10,504 bases of DNA, taken from the NCBI GenBank assembly GCA_025455765.1, contig JALOLX010000024.1:1-10504 (forward strand). The letters run 5' to 3'. The notes beneath the pieces were generated by a model that made no database searches, had not been told where the DNA came from, and worked only from the letters and a program-made list of their open reading frames with translations. Of this stretch, positions 6,030 through 10,504 are shown in pieces (within the stretch, counting starts at the first letter, position 1; each line of letters opens with the position of its first letter). The translations under genes were made by a program, and so were the position numbers. Source of the DNA: Flavobacteriales bacterium (GTDB taxonomy: Bacteria; Bacteroidota; Bacteroidia; Flavobacteriales_F; PHOS-HE28).

Positions 6030-8534
6030 TCAGAAGTTGACGAAGAGCTTGGCCCGCAAGGCGAAGGGGGCGGTGTTGGCGTGATCGTTGTAGCGCAGCC
6101 GCCAGATCACATCGAAGCGCAGCACCTTCAGGATGTTCTCCACCCCAGCGCTCACCTCCATGAACGGACCGTTGTACAAGGAGTACATGCCGGGCAGCAG
6201 GAGCATTTCCGCCGCATGCTTGCCGTCCAGATCCCCGGCCACCGCCTTGAAGCCCGCCACCTCGCGCCACTTCAACCGACGCATCAGGGGAATGCGATTG
6301 AGGAAAAGGCCCTCGAAGTGGTGTTCGGCGATGAGCTGCACGTACCGATCACTGATGAACTCGAAGAAGTTCATGGTGTTGAAGGCGGCGTCATCGAGGT
6401 AGAAGGTCTCGTTGCCGCTGTGGATGGCCAGCAGTGGGTAGGGCAGTGTGCCGAAGATGCGGCCTCCTTCCACCGTGGTGCGCGTCCATCCTACAGCCCC
6501 CAGCTGCCACCTTCGGTAGATGCGGCCCACCACCTTGGTGTATTCATAGTCGCTGTTCAGCAGTCCCGGCGCGCCATAGGCCAGGTGCAGTTCCAGCGTG
6601 GGGAACTTGTTGAAGCCAACGGCCACCCGATCGAACTCGCCGCTGACGTACTTCTCGCGGTAGGCGAAGCGGGTGTTGAGGCTCACTTCGGCCGTGCGGA
6701 TGCTGCCCACGTTGGTCAGGCGCAGATCGCGGTCATCGATCACGGCACGCACATAGCTCAGGTCGCCCAAGGGTTGCAGGGTGCGGTAGCGCAGCATCAC
6801 CTCGTTGGTGAAGCCGCTGAACCACTCCCGCTCCAGGCTGGCCTTCCATTCCTCCACGTCAGTGAGCTTGGTGTTGGGGTTGCGGCGGAACACACTGCCC
6901 AGCAGGTTGTCGTTGCGGAAGGCGTTGATGCTCTGGCCGAGCTGCTCCACATCGTGCTTGTAGGAGGCCCGGTAGAGCAGGCGGGGCTCCTTGCTGATGA
7001 AGCCGCGTGTGGCCAGTCCGAACTTGAAGCGCTCGTCCTCGACCCCATAAGCGGTGTATCCCTCGAACTCCACCCAGGTACTGAAGTTGTTGCTGGTGCG
7101 CCCCCCCAGCCTGAAGCGCATGCCTTCCACCGGATTGAAGCTCACCGTGGTGAAGTAGGGCCCCAGCTCGATCTTGCCCCGCTCATAATAGCCGGTCACC
7201 ACGGTGCTTACGATGTCCACATAGGTCCGGAAGCGTGGAATGGTCTTCATCGTATCCACCATGTGGTAGATCTTCAGCTCCTTCTCGGTCAACTGCACAT
7301 GGCGGTTGGTGTCCCAGTAGTCGGCACCCAGGCTCAGCGGATCGATGTCCACCACCACCTCGTCCACCCCTTCGTAGAACACCGGCTCCTTGGGGCTGTT
7401 GATGACGAAATCGCGGTAGGTGGCGGTGCGGCGGCCGTAGAAGCCTTGCACGGCGTTGCGGTCCTCCTTGCCGGTGTCCTTGATCACGTTGAGGTCCACC
7501 ACCAGTTCGTCGCGGGTCAGCATCCACACCTCGTCCGCCACCTGGTCGTACTGCTGCTTCACCCAGAAACCCTGCACGAAGTTGAGGTTGGCGCCTTCCG
7601 CGATGCCGGCCTCCATGCGGTGGACCGCATAGGTGGTGTCGTTGATCCACATCTCCCCGCTGAAGGCCAGCTCCTGCGGCCGTTTGGGCTTGAATTCGAG
7701 CTTGTAGCACCAGTGCCCGTTCACATAGTTGCTATCCGTCAGGTAGTAGTTGTAGAAGGCCTTACCCCCATCAGCAATGGGGCTCACGAAGTTCTTGCCG
7801 AAGAGCACCAGGTAGTTGTCGTAGATGTTCACGTTCTGGTACATGTCGCCCATGAACTGGCTAACGCTCTCGTTCTCGATGCCGCTCACCTTGGTGCCGC
7901 GGATGTACTCGCGGCGGGCCTTGGGTTTCTGCCGGTAGAACACCTCGCTGAGGCTCTCGGTCATGAAGATCGGGAGGTAGGGCTTGGCGCCGGTGCTGTC
8001 GATGTTGTCGAAGATGAAGGCGAAGGGCTTGAAGAGCTTTTTCTCAGTGAACTCTTCCGTGATGTTATTGAGGTCGAACTCGATCTTGTTGTAGGCGTCG
8101 TACTGGTAGGCTTCCAGCTTTTCGCGGTTGTTCACCGGCTTGTGTTGCACCACCCGGCGCAGGATGGCGAAGGCCGGGTTCTCGTCACTGGGCTTGATCA
8201 CCACCTCGGCCAGTTGCACCTTGCTGGGTTCCAGTGCGATGTTGATCACCTGGTCCCGGTCGCGCTTCACGGCCAGCGTCCTGGGCAGGTAGCCCACGTA
8301 GGAGACCCGAATGGAGTCGGTGGCGTAGTAGGTATCGAAGCTGTACTTGCCATCGATATCGGTGGTGGTACCGATCCGGCTGTCAATGAAGGCGATATTG
8401 ACGAAGGGCAGGGTTTCGCCGGTGGTGGCATCACTGACCACGCCGGAGATGCGGGTGGTCTGTGCCAATGCGGGCAACAGTGCCAGTACAGCCACCAGCA
8501 GCGACCAGGAGCGGAGGCGGTAAGCGGGCGTCAT
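6030..8534 (-). CDS. DUF5686 / carboxypeptidase-regulatory-like domain outer-membrane protein, function unknown
   Basis: An 834-residue predicted outer-membrane protein. Residues 1-24 form a signal peptide (cleavage ALA|QTTR). Residues about 28-112 are a CarboxypepD_reg-like (beta-sandwich) domain: ISGVVSDATTGETLPFVNI, a DGKYSF turn, SYVGYLPR, then the ALEPSKVQLAEVVIKP exit. That domain usually precedes outer-membrane barrels of SusC or related type in Bacteroidota. The rest matches DUF5686, a long region rich in alternating aromatic/polar strands and ending LFVNF; a terminal Phe is typical of BAM-inserted barrels. No TonB plug is visible. The frame is open upstream to 8807, but I place the start at ATG 8534 because it begins the signal peptide directly and overlaps the tatC stop as ATGA. 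The upstream extension is Arg/Pro-rich out-of-frame reading of tatC. Its substrate is unknown; the position between tatC and lptB suggests an envelope role (inference). Confidence 0.88.
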   Translation of the reverse strand: MTPAYRLRSWSLLVAVLALLPALAQTTRISGVVSDATTGETLPFVNIAFIDSRIGTTTDIDGKYSFDTYYATDSIRVSYVGYLPRTLAVKRDRDQVINIALEPSKVQLAEVVIKPSDENPAFAILRRVVQHKPVNNREKLEAYQYDAYNKIEFDLNNITEEFTEKKLFKPFAFIFDNIDSTGAKPYLPIFMTESLSEVFYRQKPKARREYIRGTKVSGIENESVSQFMGDMYQNVNIYDNYLVLFGKNFVSPIADGGKAFYNYYLTDSNYVNGHWCYKLEFKPKRPQELAFSGEMWINDTTYAVHRMEAGIAEGANLNFVQGFWVKQQYDQVADEVWMLTRDELVVDLNVIKDTGKEDRNAVQGFYGRRTATYRDFVINSPKEPVFYEGVDEVVVDIDPLSLGADYWDTNRHVQLTEKELKIYHMVDTMKTIPRFRTYVDIVSTVVTGYYERGKIELGPYFTTVSFNPVEGMRFRLGGRTSNNFSTWVEFEGYTAYGVEDERFKFGLATRGFISKEPRLLYRASYKHDVEQLGQSINAFRNDNLLGSVFRRNPNTKLTDVEEWKASLEREWFSGFTNEVMLRYRTLQPLGDLSYVRAVIDDRDLRLTNVGSIRTAEVSLNTRFAYREKYVSGEFDRVAVGFNKFPTLELHLAYGAPGLLNSDYEYTKVVGRIYRRWQLGAVGWTRTTVEGGRIFGTLPYPLLAIHSGNETFYLDDAAFNTMNFFEFISDRYVQLIAEHHFEGLFLNRIPLMRRLKWREVAGFKAVAGDLDGKHAAEMLLLPGMYSLYNGPFMEVSAGVENILKVLRFDVIWRLRYNDHANTAPFALRAKLFVNF

Positions 8535-9349
8535 CGGCTGGCGGGTACGGAGGGCACGCGTTGAAGGCTGCGTTCGCGGGAGCGCACGGCCCGGGCGGCG
8601 AGCAGGATGCTGATCTCGTACAGGAGCATCAAGGGGCCTGATACGATGAGCTGGCTGACCACGTCGGGGGGGGTGAGAATGGCGGCGACCACGAGGATCA
8701 CCACGAAGGCATGCTTGCGGTAGGTGCGGAGGAATTCCGGCCCCACCACCCCGGCGCGTGCCAGAAAGAGCACTACCAAGGGTAACTGGAAGACGATGCC
8801 CGTCCACAAGGTCACACTGGTCACCATGGACACGTAGCTATCCAAGGCCACGGCATTTTGCACACTGCCGCTCACTTGATAGGCGCCGAAGAACTGAATG
8901 CTGAGGGGGGCCAGTAGGAAATAGCCGAAGGCCACCCCGGAGGCGAACAGTACGGTGGCGAAGAGGGCTGTTCCCCGCAGGGCCGCACGCTCGGTGGGGT
9001 GCAGCCCCGGGCTGATGAAGCGCCAGAGCTCCCACATCACGTACGGGAACGCCACGATCAGCCCGGCCACGAACGACACCACCAGGTGCGTGAAGAACTG
9101 CCCGCTCATACTGATGTTCTGCAGGGTGAAGTCCAGACTGCCTACGCACAGGGCGTCCCCCATACCCAGCTGCTGGCCCAGGGCGCAGAAGGCCCGGTAG
9201 GTGATGAACGAAGCGTGTTTGGGGGCCAGGATCACCTGATCGAAGACGATATCCTTGGCAATGAAGGCCACCACCATGGCCAGTATGATGGCGATGGCGG
9301 CCCGCACCAAGGTCCATCGGAGCTCCTCAAGGTGCTCCAGGAAGGTCAT
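8531..9349 (-). CDS. tatC: Sec-independent (twin-arginine) protein translocase subunit TatC
   Basis: TatC is the polytopic inner-membrane receptor for folded proteins carrying twin-arginine signals and works with TatA/B-type proteins (not in this window). From ATG 9349 the protein is 272 aa. The cytoplasmic N-terminus FLEHLEELRW (3-12) includes the conserved Glu9. TM1 is about 14-35. A longer than E. coli periplasmic loop (36-85) ends NISMSGQF. FPYVMWELWRFISPGLHPTER (101-121) carries Glu120, the counterpart of E. coli Glu103. The TM4 polar residue is Gln188 (FQLP), where many homologues have Glu. ILTPPDVVSQ (224-233) is intact. A TTG at 9394 would add 15 Pro-rich residues, but a perfect -7 promoter box overlaps that TTG, so ATG 9349 is favoured. 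Its TGA overlaps the DUF5686 gene's ATG. Codons for Pro227-Pro228 lie in a run of eight C. Confidence 0.95.
   Translation of the reverse strand: MTFLEHLEELRWTLVRAAIAIILAMVVAFIAKDIVFDQVILAPKHASFITYRAFCALGQQLGMGDALCVGSLDFTLQNISMSGQFFTHLVVSFVAGLIVAFPYVMWELWRFISPGLHPTERAALRGTALFATVLFASGVAFGYFLLAPLSIQFFGAYQVSGSVQNAVALDSYVSMVTSVTLWTGIVFQLPLVVLFLARAGVVGPEFLRTYRKHAFVVILVVAAILTPPDVVSQLIVSGPLMLLYEISILLAARAVRSRERSLQRVPSVPASR
8666..8673 (-). repeat. Eight-base C homopolymer within tatC
   Basis: On the coding strand the sequence ACC CCC CCC GAC encodes Thr-Pro-Pro-Asp (226-229) and contains eight consecutive C. A one-base slip would frameshift the last 45 or so residues and also affect the overlapping downstream start. 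The amino acids are family-conserved; only the codon choice creates the run. Confidence 0.5.
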
Positions 9350-9391
9350 TTCCTGCTCAGGCCGTTGCACGGGGGAAGGGGGGTGTGGGCC

Positions 9392-9420
9392 CAAAGATAT
9401 CGGCCGGGGCAGGGCTTCAC
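9392..9420 (-). promoter_or_regulatory. Candidate tatC promoter with perfect Bacteroidota -7 box
   Basis: On the minus strand TATCTTTG (9399-9392) matches TAnnTTTG exactly. GTG (9420-9418), one mismatch from the -33 TTG, lies 18 bases upstream. Transcription would start around 9385, leaving a leader of about 35 bases before ATG 9349 and excluding the TTG at 9394. It would drive tatC, the DUF5686 gene and probably lptB. Confidence 0.5.
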
Positions 9421-9481
9421 CCCCACCGACAGGCCAGTTATCAACGGTTCCGGGCCATGTGTTAAGATCCCTGAACTTCTG

Positions 9482-9512
9482 TGATACGGTTCACGTATCA
9501 ATTGGATACGGT
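9482..9512. promoter_or_regulatory. Three phased GATACG half-sites upstream of recQ (operator-like)
   Basis: GATACG at 9483-9488, its reverse complement CGTATC at 9494-9499, and GATACG again at 9505-9510 start exactly 11 bases apart, with 5-base spacers. The first two form TGATACG-N5-CGTATCA, a perfect 7+5+7 palindrome (9482-9500). The outer two extend to the 8-base direct repeat GATACGGT. The array lies 58-88 bases before the recQ start and just upstream of TACCTTTA (9517-9524), a one-mismatch -7 box without a well-spaced -33. This geometry suits a dimeric or cooperative regulator of recQ, of tatC or of both. The regulator is unknown. Confidence 0.45.
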
Positions 9513-9569
9513 GCATTACCTTTAAGCGTTCAAAAAAACAGCCCACCTCCAGGCACTGTACGGACCACT

Positions 9570-10504
9570 ATGATCCACGTCGACCTCACGCCACGCGAAG
9601 CCCTTCAGCAATTCTTCGGATTCAGCAAGTTCAAGGGTGAACAGGAAGCCATCATCCAGAGCGTGCTGGATGGCCAGAACACCTTCGTCATCATGCCCAC
9701 CGGTGGGGGCAAGAGCCTGTGCTACCAGCTGCCCGCCCTGATGATGGACGGCACCGCCATCGTGGTAAGCCCGCTCATCGCCCTGATGAAGAACCAGGTG
9801 GACGCCCTGCGGGGCTTCAGCGATGAGGATGGCGTGGCCCACTTCCTCAACAGCTCCCTCACCCGCAACGAAGCCCTAAAGGTGCGCAAGGACATCACCG
9901 AGGGCCGCACCAAGATCCTTTACGTGGCGCCCGAGTCGCTCACGAAGAAGGAGAACGTGGAGTTCCTCACCGATATCAAGATCAGCTTCTTCGCCATTGA
10001 CGAGGCGCACTGCATCAGCGAGTGGGGCCACGACTTCCGCCCGGAGTACCGCCGCCTGCGCACCATCTTCGATGAGATCAAGCGTGTGCCGGTGATCGCC
10101 CTCACGGCCACGGCCACCGAGAAGGTGCAGGAGGACATCCTGAAGAACCTCGATATCCCCAACGCCAAGGTCTACAAGGCCAGCTTCAACCGCCCCAACC
10201 TCTATTACGAGATCCGGCCGAAGAAGGACGTGCAGCGGGAGATCATCCGCTACATCAAGCAGCACGCCGGGCGCAGCGGCATCATCTACTGCCTCAGCCG
10301 CAAGAAGGTGGAGGAGACCGCCGAGATGCTCAACGTCAACGGTATCAAGGCCCTGCCCTACCACGCTGGCATGGACGCCCACCAACGCGCCAGCCACCAG
10401 GACCAGTTCCTCATGGAGCAGGTGGACGTGATCGTGGCCACCATCGCCTTCGGTATGGGCATCGACAAGCCCGATGTGCGCTTCGTCATCCACCACGACA
10501 TCCC
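9570..10504 (+). CDS. recQ: ATP-dependent DNA helicase RecQ (N-terminal helicase part; continues past window)
   Basis: RecQ is a 3'-5' superfamily 2 helicase acting in recombinational repair and replication-fork processing. The 311 visible residues cover most of the helicase core. Motif 0 is FGFSKFKGEQ (16-25) and Walker A is MPTGGGKS (42-49, Lys48). VVSPLIALMKNQV is motif Ia and DEAH is at 144-147. CISEWGHDFRP, the RecQ-specific aromatic-rich loop, follows. Motif III is LTATAT (178-183), motif IV region GIIYCLSRKK begins at 237, and motif V VATIAFGMGIDKPDVRFVIHHD is near 288-309. Motif VI (arginine finger), the zinc-binding and winged-helix regions and any HRDC domain lie beyond the edge. 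ATG 9570 is the natural start, 15 residues before motif 0, with no Shine-Dalgarno sequence. It is divergent from tatC across a 220-base spacer holding the phased GATACG sites. Confidence 0.96.
   Translation, partial: MIHVDLTPREALQQFFGFSKFKGEQEAIIQSVLDGQNTFVIMPTGGGKSLCYQLPALMMDGTAIVVSPLIALMKNQVDALRGFSDEDGVAHFLNSSLTRNEALKVRKDITEGRTKILYVAPESLTKKENVEFLTDIKISFFAIDEAHCISEWGHDFRPEYRRLRTIFDEIKRVPVIALTATATEKVQEDILKNLDIPNAKVYKASFNRPNLYYEIRPKKDVQREIIRYIKQHAGRSGIIYCLSRKKVEETAEMLNVNGIKALPYHAGMDAHQRASHQDQFLMEQVDVIVATIAFGMGIDKPDVRFVIHHDI

Noticed and set aside
6081..8564. Very long open frame (827 codons) on the plus strand
   Set aside because: It is exactly antisense to the DUF5686 gene, rich in His/Val/Ala/Gly, and matches no family I recognise; it reflects GC-rich codon bias of the real gene.
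8535..8807. 91-codon N-terminal extension of the DUF5686 frame
   Set aside because: Arg/Pro-rich, lies wholly inside tatC in another frame, and would bury the signal peptide found at ATG 8534.
9517..9524. TACCTTTA as the recQ promoter -7 box
   Set aside because: One mismatch, and the only nearby TTG (9502-9504) is just 12 bases upstream, too close for the Bacteroidota spacing; mentioned only as context for the operator.
9876..10496. 206-codon minus-strand frame
   Set aside because: Antisense to recQ helicase motifs; no family resemblance.

Overview
The window looks like chromosomal DNA from a GC-rich member of the Bacteroidota, probably Flavobacteriales-like. Three things point there. The genes include type IX secretion (T9SS) relatives, a DUF5686 outer-membrane protein, and an LptB and TatC of the form typical of that phylum. 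Shine-Dalgarno sequences are absent before the starts I examined. One candidate promoter carries the TAnnTTTG -7 box used by the Bacteroidota housekeeping sigma factor. I see no mobile elements, CRISPR arrays, tRNAs or rRNAs, and no gene-free stretch longer than about 220 bases. This is mostly conserved core and envelope-biogenesis DNA rather than an accessory island.

Left part (1-3886, minus strand): a PorV/PorQ-family outer-membrane barrel (porV2-like) overlaps by ATGA a large secreted C25 (gingipain/PorU-type) cysteine peptidase (porU2-like) that runs off the left edge. The pair resembles the 'second' T9SS sortase/shuttle pair PorU2-PorV2 rather than canonical PorU-PorV, both in sequence and in order (V before U).

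Middle (3964-5212, plus strand): pssA (phosphatidylserine synthase, phospholipid synthesis) starts from a short region shared divergently with porV2. It is followed after about 157 bases by a stand-alone purS (FGAM synthase subunit). The pssA-purS gap holds a degenerate CTCTGCG-type repeat and a possible purS promoter. purS converges on lptB. A 15-bp-arm inverted repeat sits exactly on the junction, and each arm encodes the last codon and stop of one of the two genes.

Right part (5207-9349, minus strand): tatC -> DUF5686 outer-membrane protein -> lptB. tatC and the DUF5686 gene overlap by ATGA, and lptB follows 88 bases later. This is an envelope-assembly cluster: Tat export through the inner membrane, an uncharacterised predicted outer-membrane barrel, and the LPS-export ATPase. 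A perfect -7 box lies upstream of tatC.

Divergently, recQ (plus strand, from 9570) runs off the right edge. The 220-base tatC/recQ spacer contains three GATACG half-sites phased exactly 11 bp apart in alternating orientation. With the shared-stop hairpin, this is the most interesting non-coding structure here. I found no convincing wholly novel multi-gene system. The best biological leads are the PorU2-PorV2 pair and the translational coupling of tatC to an outer-membrane protein of unknown function.
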